Shown: positions 52,368 to 62,157, numbered from the stretch's first letter. The stretch: 64,000 nt of DNA from an uncultured Aquimarina sp. (GCA_947501475.1 CANMWA010000001.1:1-64000), one strand, 5' to 3'. Made by a program: numbers and translations. The notes: a model not told the origin generated them from the sequence alone.

Positions 52368-53072
52368 TTAGTCAACGCAAGTAGGAGGACAGGGCGTTAA
52401 ATACTCAAAAATGAAATCCCCAGATTTTAATAATGAATTTTCTTTGTCTATTTCTGGTAAAAACACAGTAGTAAACTTCCCTTTTGGATTAACTCCCCAT
52501 ACCATATTAATACTTTTTGAACGACTTTGTAGCATTTGTTTTGCTACCGCAGCCGGCATACTGAAGTATTGTATACGTTCTCCATCATAAGCTATTGCTT
52601 CGCTCAACGTTTTATTACTAAATTGTTGTTGCCATCTCGATATAAAAACTGTAGCTTCATTGGGTTGTAGTATATGAGATGCTACTGATTTAGAAAGCGT
52701 TGCCGTAGTAATACTTGTCGATTTTTCCTCAAATAATTTGTCTACTACTTTTTGCAATGAAACAGGTTTTGCAACGATACCTTTAGTTGTATTTTCATTC
52801 TGGTCTGCACCTACTACTCGTATTTGCAGTTGCTTATTCTCTACTTCTAAAATAAAGCGAACAGTTGATACTTTGGGTAAGCTTAATGCTTTTTCTAATG
52901 CTTCTTTAGAAATATTAAACCCATTTTCTGCGCTCTCAAAAACTTTTTCGGGAGCTACTTTTTTCCAATTTTCGGTGAGATCTTGTTGTTGCACATCAGT
53001 AGTTGGTTCTTCTTGTTGACACGACACAAGTAGTACTGACATGATTAAAAATAATATATGAATAGTTTTCAT
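52368..53072 (-). CDS. Lipoprotein with C-terminal CPPTC tail
   Basis: 234 residues. Lipobox (MSVLLVSCQQ), then a mixed alpha/beta protein of unknown family (STVRFILEVENKQLQIRVVG; PNEATVFISRWQQQFSN; IQYFSMPAAVAKQMLQ). The C-terminus reads FIFEYLTPCPPTCVD, the same ending as the protein two genes upstream (VYFEYSKPCPPTCPPPA), although the rest of the two proteins is only weakly alike. It sits 28 bp before the kinase gene. Possible extracytoplasmic partner of the kinase. Confidence 0.75.
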   Translation of the reverse strand: MKTIHILFLIMSVLLVSCQQEEPTTDVQQQDLTENWKKVAPEKVFESAENGFNISKEALEKALSLPKVSTVRFILEVENKQLQIRVVGADQNENTTKGIVAKPVSLQKVVDKLFEEKSTSITTATLSKSVASHILQPNEATVFISRWQQQFSNKTLSEAIAYDGERIQYFSMPAAVAKQMLQSRSKSINMVWGVNPKGKFTTVFLPEIDKENSLLKSGDFIFEYLTPCPPTCVD

Positions 53073-53150
53073 AATTTAAGGTTTTAAGGTTTAATATAAA
53101 TATATAAACATAACCCTAGGGGTTTTACTGGTTTAACTAAAAATTATAGA

Positions 53151-53801
53151 TTATTGTTTCTTAGGATTTACCCATATAGTGATTGTATAAAAAATTATCA
53201 ATACTATGTTTATTATTGCATGAAGCCCCCAAACCAAATAACTTGCTTCAGTAGATTCTTTAAACATATTATTGTTTATATAAAACAGGATTAAGCTACT
53301 AGAAAAATAGATCAAAAACCCCGAATTGAGCCAGAACATAGGATTATTTTCTAAAGAACTATATTTCATCTCCTTAAGCAACGCATAAAAGTAGCTCAAT
53401 GCAAGAAAAATAACCACTAACCCCATAACTGTGGTTGTGTTTGAATTGAAGGTTCCTAAGTCTTGCAAAAAGAGCATATTCGTAATTGCAAACATTATAT
53501 ACCCTAAACTTAATAAAATAAAGAAGGTCTTTGAAAACAACCTTGTTAACTCATTTCTATATATATTAAGTATTAATAAAAATTCAACGATCGTATAAAA
53601 ATGAAAAACAGGCAAATTATTTATTCTTAAGTACCACAAGATGTTGGATATTAACTCTGTAATCAAAATGACTACTAGCAAAACAAATAATCTTTTCTGA
53701 GCAACATTTAACAACTTATTTTTATATATAGAAAGTAATAAAGGAAGTATTACTATAAAAGAAGAAATATTGCCTATAATTTCAAAAATATTTACGCTCA
53801 T
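53151..53801 (-). CDS. Multi-span membrane protein
   Basis: 216 residues with about seven hydrophobic helices (IIGNISSFIVILPLLLSIY; RLFVLLVVILITELISNILW; FHFYTIVEFLLILNIY; FILLSLGYIMFAITNML; TTVMGLVVIFLALSYFYALL; NSGFLIYFSSSLILFYI; GLHAIINIVLIIFYTITIW). No catalytic motif. Proteins of this shape are commonly found next to HisKA_3 kinases in Bacteroidota. It lies between the two CPPTC-tailed proteins, 19 bp after the first. Confidence 0.8.
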   Translation of the reverse strand: MSVNIFEIIGNISSFIVILPLLLSIYKNKLLNVAQKRLFVLLVVILITELISNILWYLRINNLPVFHFYTIVEFLLILNIYRNELTRLFSKTFFILLSLGYIMFAITNMLFLQDLGTFNSNTTTVMGLVVIFLALSYFYALLKEMKYSSLENNPMFWLNSGFLIYFSSSLILFYINNNMFKESTEASYLVWGLHAIINIVLIIFYTITIWVNPKKQ

Positions 53802-53820
53802 TATTATTTAATTAAAGCTA

Positions 53821-54582
53821 CTATGCTGGTGGAGGACATGTTGGAGGACAAGGCTTAGAATACTCAAAATATACTTCATTTGAAATTGATTCTAACACCC
53901 CATGAAGTCCTAATACATGTTTTGGGTTTTCATTTTTTTTGTTTTCATACTTAAATCCAAGTACTGGAGTAAAAGAAATCATCTCTTTCTTGTCAAATTT
54001 ATTCATATCCACTCCTGCATACAAAGTAATACCTGTTACATTAAGCTGAGACATATTCTCTTTAATATATGTAATAATATTATCACTGATATGAAAATAA
54101 TGTACCCGTTCTCTATTTATACCTTGTTTAGCAATAAATAGATCATCTATTAAGTGGTTATCTATTTCTTCCCAGTTTTCACAAATCATTTTTTTAAAGG
54201 TTTCGGGTACAATTTCTGTAGCAAACGATCCAAATACATCTGGAGGAGATAATTTGAAATACTCTTCTTCACTACTTGCTTCATAGGTAACTCCAAGAAT
54301 AATATAAAATGTATGTTTATGCACATCCGATGCTTCTAAGGCCAAATACATCTTGATTCCTGTAATTTCACTCATTTTATTCTTGAAACGCTCTAGGTCA
54401 TTTCCTGTATCCATGACAAATTTATCAGCCCGTTTAAATTGCTCTTTAGATCTTCCATCAAAATGAAGTTTATGAAAATGATTCGCCAATTTCAAAATAT
54501 CTTCTTCTCTCCATCTTTTTGTGTCTTCATTAAATTTTTCTTGCGTGATTGTACCGATGTTTTGCGTGATTGTGTTTTCCAT
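53821..54582 (-). CDS. Hypothetical protein with C-terminal CPPTC tail
   Basis: 253 residues, no signal peptide. The body resembles the lipoprotein at 52368 in its layout: strand-rich segments (KMYLALEASDVHKHTFYIIL; YIKENMSQLNVTGITLYAGV) and a last strand followed by YFEYSKPCPPTCPPPA. The ending is shared, so both proteins probably place the same Cys-Pro-Pro-Thr-Cys loop at the C-terminus. First gene of the operon that ends with the two-component system. A divergent promoter region of 203 bp separates it from the 54786 gene. No family recognised. Confidence 0.75.
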   Translation of the reverse strand: MENTITQNIGTITQEKFNEDTKRWREEDILKLANHFHKLHFDGRSKEQFKRADKFVMDTGNDLERFKNKMSEITGIKMYLALEASDVHKHTFYIILGVTYEASSEEEYFKLSPPDVFGSFATEIVPETFKKMICENWEEIDNHLIDDLFIAKQGINRERVHYFHISDNIITYIKENMSQLNVTGITLYAGVDMNKFDKKEMISFTPVLGFKYENKKNENPKHVLGLHGVLESISNEVYFEYSKPCPPTCPPPA

Positions 54583-54785
54583 TTTTTTGTTATTTAAGTG
54601 GTTTATTAATTTTGATACTAAAACTAATCAAAAAAATGCTTCATAATTAAAAATGAGTCTGTTAACAAGTAATTACCATGACCAAACACGTATTTACCAC
54701 GGTTTTGAATTTCCGGGGTTTATAGTCTTTTATTTCTTGTAATTCTATAGCAATTTTGGAGAACAGATAATGATACAATATAATT

Positions 54786-56435
54786 ATGAAAACTCACACA
54801 ACAATTTTAAAACCACTTATCCTTATAATACTTATAGTATGGGGATGTAGTAAAGATGATGACGGTGGTGTTCTAACCACCACCCAGGTAGAAGAGCTTC
54901 CTGGTATTAACCTTGATGAATTTGAAATAGACCAAGGAGAAATAGGTATAAGTATTAATGCCAGAGCGATTGCCCGAAAAGGATATACACCTACTATAGC
55001 AGAGATTATGGTAACGGCAACAACAGGGGATTATAGCCAAAAAATACCTTTTGACAAATTTAATAATATTGCCAACTTATCTTTTAAAAATGAAAACCTC
55101 TCTGAAGAAGCACAGACCGAACTTAAAAATGGTGTTGAAGTAACCATCAGAGTATTAGATGAGAATGATAATATTCTATCTATAAAAGAAATTTCAAAAC
55201 TCTCTTTTACGCCCAGTCCAAAAGAAGAAGAAATCCCTGCAGATGATCTTAACGATCTTTATGCAAAAGTAAGTATTCGAGAAAATGTTCCCCATTTTAT
55301 ACAAATTGTAACTACTGATAATGATGAAATCTTTGGCGCCCCTAATTCTGTATTATATGCAAATACAATTCTTTTAAACACACCAATAATTGTAAGCCCG
55401 TTAGACGATCTTGATTATAATTCTGAAAACACCGAGGCTTTTACAACATATAGATTTGTTGAAGTTCCGGGCGAAGAAGGTGTTTTTACTATTGCTGTTC
55501 ATAATGGTCCTGACATACATTATCTATATATTGTTCCAGCGAATTCAGAACTGCGAATTCAGAGTAAAGCAAATCTGATCAGAAATGGAGGTAACAATAC
55601 AGGTACTCCTTCTAATTATAAATTCAAAATAGATAAAGTCGAAGCAGGATTGTATACCATCACACCAACTTTTACAGGAAAGCCATTAAGTATATCAGGT
55701 GAGCGTCTTAATACAAATAGTAATGATGAATCGCCAGCATATTTTAGGATCCTATCGTTCGATATTGATTGGGACATACAACCTGTAGAATCAAAATTTA
55801 TGCGTCCAATATTACCTCCCTCGGCTACATCTGAAGTGTATAATAGTACATTACGAAATTGTAGTAGCGGAACTCTTGAACAGACCGTTGGAAGATCTGA
55901 ATCTTTAGAAACCAAAGAAATATTAGGCTGGGAAGAATCCATGTCTGTTAGTACAACCCAGGATTATTCGGTTTCTGTAACTATTGAAGCTGAGGTTTCT
56001 ACCAAATTCTTTGGTGCAGGGGGATCTGTAAAAAGCTCGGTAACAGGAAGCTATGGTTTTAGCAAATCAAGAACTAGTACTAGTACCAGATCTGGAGGCT
56101 ATGAAGAAACACGATCTACAGAAATTTCGACAGAACGTACCCAAGAAGTACCGCCACAGACTGCAATTACTGTAGCCGATATATATCAAACTTATGAAAA
56201 CGTAAGGATCCCGTATGTACAACGGTTCAGAATAAAAGGAACTTACCAGAATAATAACGAAGCTTTAACTGGTCAAGAAATAACTACCCAATTTGCATTT
56301 AACAGCTTTACTGGGGTAATAACTGATGTTCAAAAAGACTTTATAGAAGTAACCGTTAGGGGAACAAATATCATAAACCGACTCATTGAAACCGAAACTA
56401 TTTCTCGTGATATTGAAGGAGCTTGTACTAATTGA
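54786..56435 (+). CDS. Lipoprotein with aerolysin/ETX-MTX2-like region
   Basis: 549 residues. Lipobox (LIILIVWGCSKDDDGG). The N-terminal part (about 25-150) looks Ig-like; the middle (about 165-340) is strand-rich (APNSVLYANTILLNTPIIVS; HYLYIVPANSELRIQSKANL) and trefoil-like. The last 180 residues carry long Ser/Thr-alternating strands (ESMSVSTTQDYSVSVTIEAE; SSVTGSYGFSKSRTSTSTRS; TRSTEISTERTQEVPPQTAI) followed by VQRFRIKGTYQ, the pattern of aerolysin-type beta pore-formers. So a membrane-anchored or released pore-forming-like protein is a reasonable guess; the exact family was not checked. Terminator follows. Confidence 0.7.
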   Translation: MKTHTTILKPLILIILIVWGCSKDDDGGVLTTTQVEELPGINLDEFEIDQGEIGISINARAIARKGYTPTIAEIMVTATTGDYSQKIPFDKFNNIANLSFKNENLSEEAQTELKNGVEVTIRVLDENDNILSIKEISKLSFTPSPKEEEIPADDLNDLYAKVSIRENVPHFIQIVTTDNDEIFGAPNSVLYANTILLNTPIIVSPLDDLDYNSENTEAFTTYRFVEVPGEEGVFTIAVHNGPDIHYLYIVPANSELRIQSKANLIRNGGNNTGTPSNYKFKIDKVEAGLYTITPTFTGKPLSISGERLNTNSNDESPAYFRILSFDIDWDIQPVESKFMRPILPPSATSEVYNSTLRNCSSGTLEQTVGRSESLETKEILGWEESMSVSTTQDYSVSVTIEAEVSTKFFGAGGSVKSSVTGSYGFSKSRTSTSTRSGGYEETRSTEISTERTQEVPPQTAITVADIYQTYENVRIPYVQRFRIKGTYQNNNEALTGQEITTQFAFNSFTGVITDVQKDFIEVTVRGTNIINRLIETETISRDIEGACTN

Positions 56436-56469
56436 ATAGTATAAAATCTAAAAAAATCAAAGGAATAGG

Positions 56470-56505
56470 ATGACCATCAAAATTAGTTTTGGTGGTCATT
56501 TTTTT
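56470..56505. terminator. Terminator between the 54786 gene and the M50 protease gene
   Basis: ATGACCATCAAAA and TTTTGGTGGTCAT around TTAG, with one T-G pair, then seven T on the plus strand. It overlaps the last codons of the convergent gene. Confidence 0.8.
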
Positions 56506-57194
56506 AAATAATATTTATAACTCTTATAGAGTAGAATAACCGTAATGAAAAGAATACATAAAGCCCAAAGCCAATACTCGCCAGGCAAGTGAGCTGCGAT
56601 CATTTGTGTATCTGAGTATTGAACTCTTCCGTCTCTTTCGAATTGTTTGGTAAACAAATATGAAGTTTGTAAATACGTACTTAACACACATTGGGTTCCT
56701 AAAAAAAGGAGTGTAAAAGCTTCTAGTTTTCTTACTCTAAGAATGGCAATAAAAAATAATATCGCAGCAAAAAAGCTTAAAATTACTAAGGCCAGCATTT
56801 CATATATCCATAAACATAGTGATAAAACCATGATCACAATTAATAACCATAATGTGATTTTGGAAGTAATTCTGTTTTTTGCTGAAGCAATTAGTATGGC
56901 TCCAGAAATTGCAGGACCCAGTAACCCTCCTGCAGAGGTAATTGCTCTGGCAATATGATATTCAAGATAACTAAAAGAAACATTAGAATATGCCACACCT
57001 CCACCATTATCATAAATCTCTAGATAGTAAAATTTACCCCCTAATAATAAAGCCGTAAGCCCATGACCCATTTCATGAAACCAAGTACCTAGTAATAATA
57101 ATGGATACTGTATGTACCCAAAATACGGTAATTGCCATAGCAAAAAAACAAGTAGGCTTATCCCGATAATAGTAAATAGAGGTTTGTTTTTCAA
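56496..57194 (-). CDS. M50-type membrane metalloprotease homologue
   Basis: 232 residues. The zinc motif HExxH is present in LLGTWFHEMGHGLTALLLGG (about residues 40-45). The rest is five or six membrane helices (FTIIGISLLVFLLWQLPYFG; LWLLIVIMVLSLCLWIYEM; LVILSFFAAILFFIAILRV; YWLWALCILFITVILLYKSY). A second metal-ligand NPDG-type motif is not clear, so activity is not certain. Similar M50 B-like proteins are common in Bacteroidota. Substrate unknown. Confidence 0.82.
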   Translation of the reverse strand: MKNKPLFTIIGISLLVFLLWQLPYFGYIQYPLLLLGTWFHEMGHGLTALLLGGKFYYLEIYDNGGGVAYSNVSFSYLEYHIARAITSAGGLLGPAISGAILIASAKNRITSKITLWLLIVIMVLSLCLWIYEMLALVILSFFAAILFFIAILRVRKLEAFTLLFLGTQCVLSTYLQTSYLFTKQFERDGRVQYSDTQMIAAHLPGEYWLWALCILFITVILLYKSYKYYLKK

Positions 57195-57266
57195 TGGTAT
57201 GAATTTATCATATTAACCATTCAATAACAACGTTTACATTAATTTATTATTTTAGAATGATAAGAA

Positions 57267-57860
57267 CTATTTCGGGGAAAAATAACCTATCCCCAAGACT
57301 TCTTTTACTTTATGTTGAAGTACTGGCACAACATCATTATCAAACCAAGGGTTTTTGGTGAGCCAAAAACGATTCCTAGGAGATGGGTGTGGTAATGGTA
57401 AAAACTTTGGCAAGTATTCATGGTATGTTCTTACCGTTTCTGTTAATGTGGATTTATTTTCTTTTCCTAAATAATATTTTTGAGCGTACTGCCCTATTAG
57501 AATGATCAATTCTAAATCAGGCATATAATCGAATAATTGTTGATGCCACAGCGGTGCACATTCTGGCCTTGGTGGGAGATCTCCTGTTTTTCCTTTTCCG
57601 GGATAACAAAATCCCATTGGGACTATTGCTATTTTGGTTTCATCATAAAATAAATCATCGGTAATGTCCAACCATTTTCTTAATTGTTTCCCACTGGCAT
57701 CATCCCAAGGGATGCCAGACGCATGAACCTTTGTACCTGGAGCTTGGCCTATGATTACTACCTTAGCTTTGGGATGTGCAGAAACCACTGGTCTTGGACC
57801 AAGTGACAAGTGCTCCTTACACACTTCACAAGCTTTTATCTCTGAAAGTAATTTTTTCAT
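57267..57860 (-). CDS. Uracil-DNA glycosylase family protein
   Basis: 197 residues. The family motif appears as VVIIGQAPGTKVHASGIPWD (about 33-52) and the C-terminal motif as LPLPHPSPRNRFWLTKNPWF (about 155-175). A CEVC pair lies at the N-terminus, but the four-cysteine iron-sulfur set of family 4 enzymes is not complete. Probably removes uracil or related bases from DNA; the exact family is not settled. It overlaps rsmI by 4 bp and is cotranscribed with it. Confidence 0.85.
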   Translation of the reverse strand: MKKLLSEIKACEVCKEHLSLGPRPVVSAHPKAKVVIIGQAPGTKVHASGIPWDDASGKQLRKWLDITDDLFYDETKIAIVPMGFCYPGKGKTGDLPPRPECAPLWHQQLFDYMPDLELIILIGQYAQKYYLGKENKSTLTETVRTYHEYLPKFLPLPHPSPRNRFWLTKNPWFDNDVVPVLQHKVKEVLGIGYFSPK

Positions 57861-58534
57861 TCTTTTTTCTTCCCTTCAACAATGACTACAATCTCTCCTT
57901 TTGGTGGTTTTTTTTCAAAATGCTTTAAAACTTCTTTTGCTGTTCCTCGAATAGTTTCTTCATAAAGTTTACTCAATTCTCGAGAAACCGAAACCTGCCG
58001 ATCTTCGCCAAAATATTCAACAAAACTCACAAGAGTCTTTACTAATTTATGTGGAGATTCATAAAATATTATGGTTCTTGTTTCTTCTGCTAATAACATC
58101 AGTCGGGTTTGTCGTCCTTTCTTTACAGGTAAGAAACCTTCAAAAACAAATTTATCGTTTGGTAAACCGCTATTCACTAATGCTGGCACAAAAGCGGTAG
58201 CACCAGGAAGACACTCTACGTCGATATTATTCGCAATACAAGCGCGGGTAAGCAAAAAACCTGGATCGCTTATCGCAGGCGTTCCTGCATCACTGATTAG
58301 GGCCATAGTTTCTCCGCTCTGTAACCTCTGGATAATGCGATCAACCGTTTTGTGCTCGTTATGCATATGATGACTTTGCATAGACGTTGCAATCTCAAAA
58401 TATTTCATTAATTTGCCGCTGGTACGCGTATCTTCTGCCAATATTAGATCTACTTCTTTTAGAACTTTAATGGCTCTAAAAGTCATATCTTCAAGATTAC
58501 CAATAGGCGTGGGTACAAGGTATAGTTTTGACAT
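57857..58534 (-). CDS. rsmI: 16S rRNA (cytidine-1402-2'-O)-methyltransferase
   Basis: 225 residues. SAM-dependent tetrapyrrole-type fold with the usual blocks MSKLYLVPTPIGNLEDMTFR (start), ILAEDTRTSGKLMKYF, LISDAGTPAISDPG and LPGATAFVPALVNSGLP. Modifies C1402 in the ribosomal P site. Terminator for the upstream DoxX gene lies just before it. Confidence 0.95.
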   Translation of the reverse strand: MSKLYLVPTPIGNLEDMTFRAIKVLKEVDLILAEDTRTSGKLMKYFEIATSMQSHHMHNEHKTVDRIIQRLQSGETMALISDAGTPAISDPGFLLTRACIANNIDVECLPGATAFVPALVNSGLPNDKFVFEGFLPVKKGRQTRLMLLAEETRTIIFYESPHKLVKTLVSFVEYFGEDRQVSVSRELSKLYEETIRGTAKEVLKHFEKKPPKGEIVVIVEGKKKE

Positions 58535-58540
58535 ATGCTA

Positions 58541-58572
58541 AAATAAAAAAACCGAAAGCTATAGCTTTCGGT
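58541..58572 (-). terminator. Terminator after the DoxX gene
   Basis: On the minus strand ACCGAAAGCT, AT, AGCTTTCGGT, then TTTTTTATTT: a 10-bp stem with a U-tract. Confidence 0.85.
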
Positions 58573-58604
58573 AAAGATAACTTTTGAATCTTATTTGATA
58601 TCTC

Positions 58605-58952
58605 TTAAGGTCTTACTTTTTTTCCAACAAAATAAGATGTTAATAAGAATACCAATGCCATCAGGGCTCCTGCCCATTCTCCATCACCTGCTTGTTGATG
58701 TGCAAAAAAAGCCAATACAAAATTAAAGAAAAACCCTGCATAAGCCCATTCTTTCAAGAATTTCCACTTATTTAATAGAATAACTATTATCCCTGATAGC
58801 TTTAAAGTTGCCAAAGGATAAATAATATAGCTAGGATAATTAAATGATGTAAAAACCTGAACAACTTCTTCGTGATTAAAAAAATACATTCCTGCAGAAA
58901 ATAACATTAATGCAGATAACAGCCCGGTAGCAATCCAATAAACGATTTTCAT
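58605..58952 (-). CDS. DoxX-like membrane protein
   Basis: 115 residues with four helices (IVYWIATGLLSALMLFSAGM; IIYPLATLKLSGIIVILL; EWAYAGFFFNFVLAFFAHQQ; GALMALVFLLTSYFVGKKV). Matches the short DoxX family (DoxX_2 type). No CxC pair, unlike the MauE-like protein at 18100. Role unknown. 18 bp after the 58971 gene, so cotranscribed with it. Confidence 0.82.
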   Translation of the reverse strand: MKIVYWIATGLLSALMLFSAGMYFFNHEEVVQVFTSFNYPSYIIYPLATLKLSGIIVILLNKWKFLKEWAYAGFFFNFVLAFFAHQQAGDGEWAGALMALVFLLTSYFVGKKVRP

Positions 58953-58970
58953 ATGCTCTATTTTTAGTAT

Positions 58971-59735
58971 TTAGTGTTCAAACTTGCTTAATATTACATC
59001 CATAAAACGTTCTGCATACTCCTCTTTACTTTCCCAATGGTTATAATCTGGCTTTACCATAGTATTGATAAAATCCTCTGCTTCATACTTATTTCTCATT
59101 GTACCTAGTTGAGACAGTACTCTATTATAATCTGGCGCACTGCCTTCAAAAAGATATTTTATAAATGCCAATCGGTCATTTAATCCTATATGTATATCTT
59201 TTCGTAATTGATCATTAAGAGATTTAGGTTTGTCTTCATCATCTTCGTCTTCTTTGTCTTTTTGTTCATAGAACGGTTCTGCCTCTGAAAAAGAGCTACT
59301 TTCTTCTACTGTTGTAGATGCTGGCACAAAAAGATCCTCGGTAACTCTAGCATTAATTTCTTCTATAACCAACTCGTGTTTATTTTCTATACTTGAAGGT
59401 TCTTCTACTTTTTCTTCATTTATCGTTGGCTCTATACGTTCTTCTATTTTTGGTACTGGTTTTTCTTCAACTACTGGTACTGGTTTAGGAGTAACAATTG
59501 CTGCTATTCTCTCTTTCAACTTAATTTCTTCTGATTCATCTTGATTAAGAGCTGCTTTAACTTGGCCAATAGTGGGTTGCGGCCCAGAAAAATGAGCCTC
59601 AGAAAAACTAAGTATCGTTAACTTTTCATAAAGTTGCCTTGCTTCTTCCTGTAGTTGAGGTAAAGTCGATCTGTCTTTTAACTGTAATATCCTATGAGCA
59701 ATACTTATAAGTTCAGCTTCCAATTTCTTCTTCAT
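58971..59735 (-). CDS. Hypothetical cytosolic protein with acidic linker
   Basis: 254 residues. Helical N-terminus (EAELISIAHRILQLKDRSTL), a long low-complexity acidic and Pro/Val-rich linker (about 75-175; EQKDKEDEDDEDKPKSLNDQ), and a folded helical C-terminus (IHIGLNDRLAFIKYLFEGSA; VLSQLGTMRNKYEAEDFINT). The C-terminal IGLNDRLAFIKYLFEGS...YN.VL.QL block is conserved in Bacteroidota, as far as I recall, but has no known function. Divergent from tdk. Confidence 0.75.
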   Translation of the reverse strand: MKKKLEAELISIAHRILQLKDRSTLPQLQEEARQLYEKLTILSFSEAHFSGPQPTIGQVKAALNQDESEEIKLKERIAAIVTPKPVPVVEEKPVPKIEERIEPTINEEKVEEPSSIENKHELVIEEINARVTEDLFVPASTTVEESSSFSEAEPFYEQKDKEDEDDEDKPKSLNDQLRKDIHIGLNDRLAFIKYLFEGSAPDYNRVLSQLGTMRNKYEAEDFINTMVKPDYNHWESKEEYAERFMDVILSKFEH

Positions 59736-59841
59736 AACTTTCTTATTCGTTTGTAATACTGCTTTTTGTTTTTTAATAAATTTACCCCATCTTTAGCATA
59801 AAGAGAAGGGATTTCTTTTAATTGATTCTGAAAAATACAAA

Positions 59842-60480
59842 ATGTTTCTCGAAAATACAGTAAATCATAAGGAGCAATTTGGGTGGATAGAGGTAATATG
59901 TGGTTCTATGTTTTCGGGAAAAACCGAAGAATTGATTCGCAGATTAAAACGTGCCCAATTTGCAAAGCAAAAAGTCGAAATATTTAAACCTGCCATCGAT
60001 GTACGATACGATGATGAGATGGTGGTCTCTCATGATGCTAATGAAATTCGTTCTACTCCTGTGCCGGCAGCTGCCAATATCAGGATATTAGCCAACACTT
60101 GTGATGTGGTAGGGATTGATGAAGCACAATTTTTTGATGATGAAATCGTAGCCGTTTGTAATGACCTTGCCAATCAAGGCATTCGTGTTATTGTTGCAGG
60201 ATTAGATATGGATTTTAAAGGAAACCCTTTTGGCCCTATGCCTGCACTAATGGCAACTGCAGAGTATGTTACCAAAGTACACGCGGTTTGTACCAGAACC
60301 GGAAACCTAGCTCAATATAGCTACAGAAAATCACTAAAAGACGACCTTGTTTTATTAGGAGAAACCGAAGAATATGAACCCTTAAGCAGAGCTGCATATT
60401 ATAAAGCCATGCTTAAAGAAAAGGTAAATAAAATGGAAGTCAAAGACCCTAAAGAAATATCCAAAGAAACTGATGAGTAG
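59842..60480 (+). CDS. tdk: Thymidine kinase
   Basis: 212 residues. The P-loop is [17 protein letters not shown] (about 18-34); the catalytic Glu is in [13 protein letters not shown]. The zinc-binding cysteines of type II thymidine kinases are mostly lost ([12 protein letters not shown] in place of CxxC), as in other flavobacteria. Phosphorylates thymidine in the salvage pathway. The last codons overlap the start of alr by 8 bp. ATG at 59842. Confidence 0.94.
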   Translation: MFLENTVNHKEQFGWIEVICGSMFSGKTEELIRRLKRAQFAKQKVEIFKPAIDVRYDDEMVVSHDANEIRSTPVPAAANIRILANTCDVVGIDEAQFFDDEIVAVCNDLANQGIRVIVAGLDMDFKGNPFGPMPALMATAEYVTKVHAVCTRTGNLAQYSYRKSLKDDLVLLGETEEYEPLSRAAYYKAMLKEKVNKMEVKDPKEISKETDE

Positions 60481-61585
60481 TGTAAAAGAAACTGTATTAG
60501 AAATTAATCTAGCTCATCTTACCCATAACTATACGTATCTCAAAAGTAAGGTGGGTACTAATGTTAAAATATTAGCTGTAGTAAAAGCTTCTGGATATGG
60601 AAGTGATGCGGCTATAATTGCAAAACATCTTGAAAAAATTGGCGCTGATTATTTTGCTGTAGCGTATACTTCTGAAGGAATTGTGCTTAGAGAAGCAGGA
60701 GTTAAAATTCCGATTTTAGTACTGCATCCACAACCTGTAAATTTTCATAAATTAATCGAATATCAATTAGAACCTAGTCTCTATAGCTCAAGAACTCTTA
60801 AAGAATTTATCAAAACAGCTACTACGCTTAATCAAAAAAAATATCCTATCCATATAAAATTTAATAGTGGCTTAAATCGAATCGGTTTTAATAAAAATGA
60901 TGTAGCGTGGGTTTCAAAAGAACTATATGACACAAATGCAATACAAGTTATTTCGCTACTTTCTCATTTGGCTGCTAGCGAAGATCATAACGAAAAAACA
61001 TTTACACTACAACAAATTAATACCTTCAAAAAAATGGCAGAGCAGCTTAGTGATACGTTAGGATACATGCCAATATTACACCAATCTAATACCTCAGGAA
61101 TTCTAAACTATCCTGAGGCACATTTTGATATGGTTCGCACAGGTATTGGACTCTATGGTTATGGTAATGAGGCAAAATATGATCGCAAATTAAAACCTGT
61201 AGCATCTCTAAAATCTGTAATTTCACAAATTCATGAATTAGAGCCTGGAGCGTCATTAGGATACAATAGAGGGTTTAAAGCAACTGATTATACCAAAACA
61301 GCTACTATTCCTATTGGTCATGCTGATGGAATTAGCAGGCAATATGGTAACAAAAAAGGATTTGTAACCATAAACAATAAACGAGCATATATTTTGGGTA
61401 ATGTGTGTATGGATATGATTATGGTTGATGTCACCGATATTAATTGTAAAGAAGGAGATGAGGCTGTAATTTTTAGTGCAAATCACAATGCAGCAAAAGT
61501 TGCAGAACATTCGGGAACCATTTCTTATGAGTTACTTACCGCCATATCACCTAGAGTAAAACGTGTTGTTATCGGAAAAAATTGA
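60473..61585 (+). CDS. alr: Alanine racemase
   Basis: 370 residues. The PLP-binding Lys lies in [20 protein letters not shown] (about 35); the second catalytic base Tyr is in [13 protein letters not shown] (about 263). The C-terminal block [12 protein letters not shown] is standard. It provides D-alanine for the cell wall. The usual KANAYGHG motif reads KASGYGSD here. Coupled to tdk by overlap. Confidence 0.95.
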   Translation: MSSVKETVLEINLAHLTHNYTYLKSKVGTNVKILAVVKASGYGSDAAIIAKHLEKIGADYFAVAYTSEGIVLREAGVKIPILVLHPQPVNFHKLIEYQLEPSLYSSRTLKEFIKTATTLNQKKYPIHIKFNSGLNRIGFNKNDVAWVSKELYDTNAIQVISLLSHLAASEDHNEKTFTLQQINTFKKMAEQLSDTLGYMPILHQSNTSGILNYPEAHFDMVRTGIGLYGYGNEAKYDRKLKPVASLKSVISQIHELEPGASLGYNRGFKATDYTKTATIPIGHADGISRQYGNKKGFVTINNKRAYILGNVCMDMIMVDVTDINCKEGDEAVIFSANHNAAKVAEHSGTISYELLTAISPRVKRVVIGKN

Positions 61586-61687
61586 TTTTTATCGAAAATT
61601 GCAAATAACTTCATCTACAATTTTAATCAAAATCTTTAATTTTTTGTTAAATTAGACCTATACTAATCATCTAAATTAAAATATAGT

Positions 61688-62101
61688 ATGGGATTTTTAA
61701 AAGATTTTAAGTCTTTCTTATTAAAAGGAGATATTATAAACCTTGCTACCGCAGTTATCGTAGGTGGAGCATTTGGTAAAATTGTAACTTCATTTACTAA
61801 TGATGTATTAATGCCACCTATTGGTTTACTTCTAGGTAAAGTAAATTTTACTGATCTTAAATTTCAACTTACTGAAGCTTCAGTAAATGAAGCTGGACAG
61901 GCTATTGCTCCTGTAACCATAAATTATGGATCTTTTGTACAAACTGTAATTGACTTTATAATCATAGGTTTCTGTATTTTTATGGTGTTAAAAGCTTATG
62001 AAAGAAGCCAGAAAAAAGAAGAGCCAGCTCCTGCAGCACCAGCTGGACCTACTCAAGAAGAGTTATTAGCTGAAATAAGAGATTTACTTAAAAAACAGTA
62101 A
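61688..62101 (+). CDS. mscL: Large-conductance mechanosensitive channel
   Basis: 137 residues. The N-terminus GFLKDFKSFLLKGDIINLAT and first helix (AVIVGGAFGKIVTSFTNDVL) are diagnostic; the second helix is TVIDFIIIGFCIFMVLKAY, followed by the C-terminal bundle (QEELLAEIRDLLKK). Opens on osmotic downshock as a homopentamer in the inner membrane. Followed by a terminator. Confidence 0.97.
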   Translation: MGFLKDFKSFLLKGDIINLATAVIVGGAFGKIVTSFTNDVLMPPIGLLLGKVNFTDLKFQLTEASVNEAGQAIAPVTINYGSFVQTVIDFIIIGFCIFMVLKAYERSQKKEEPAPAAPAGPTQEELLAEIRDLLKKQ

Positions 62102-62157
62102 TCTCAACCTTTAGAATGATTTATCTATAGCTACCGCTATATTACATATTCTAACTA

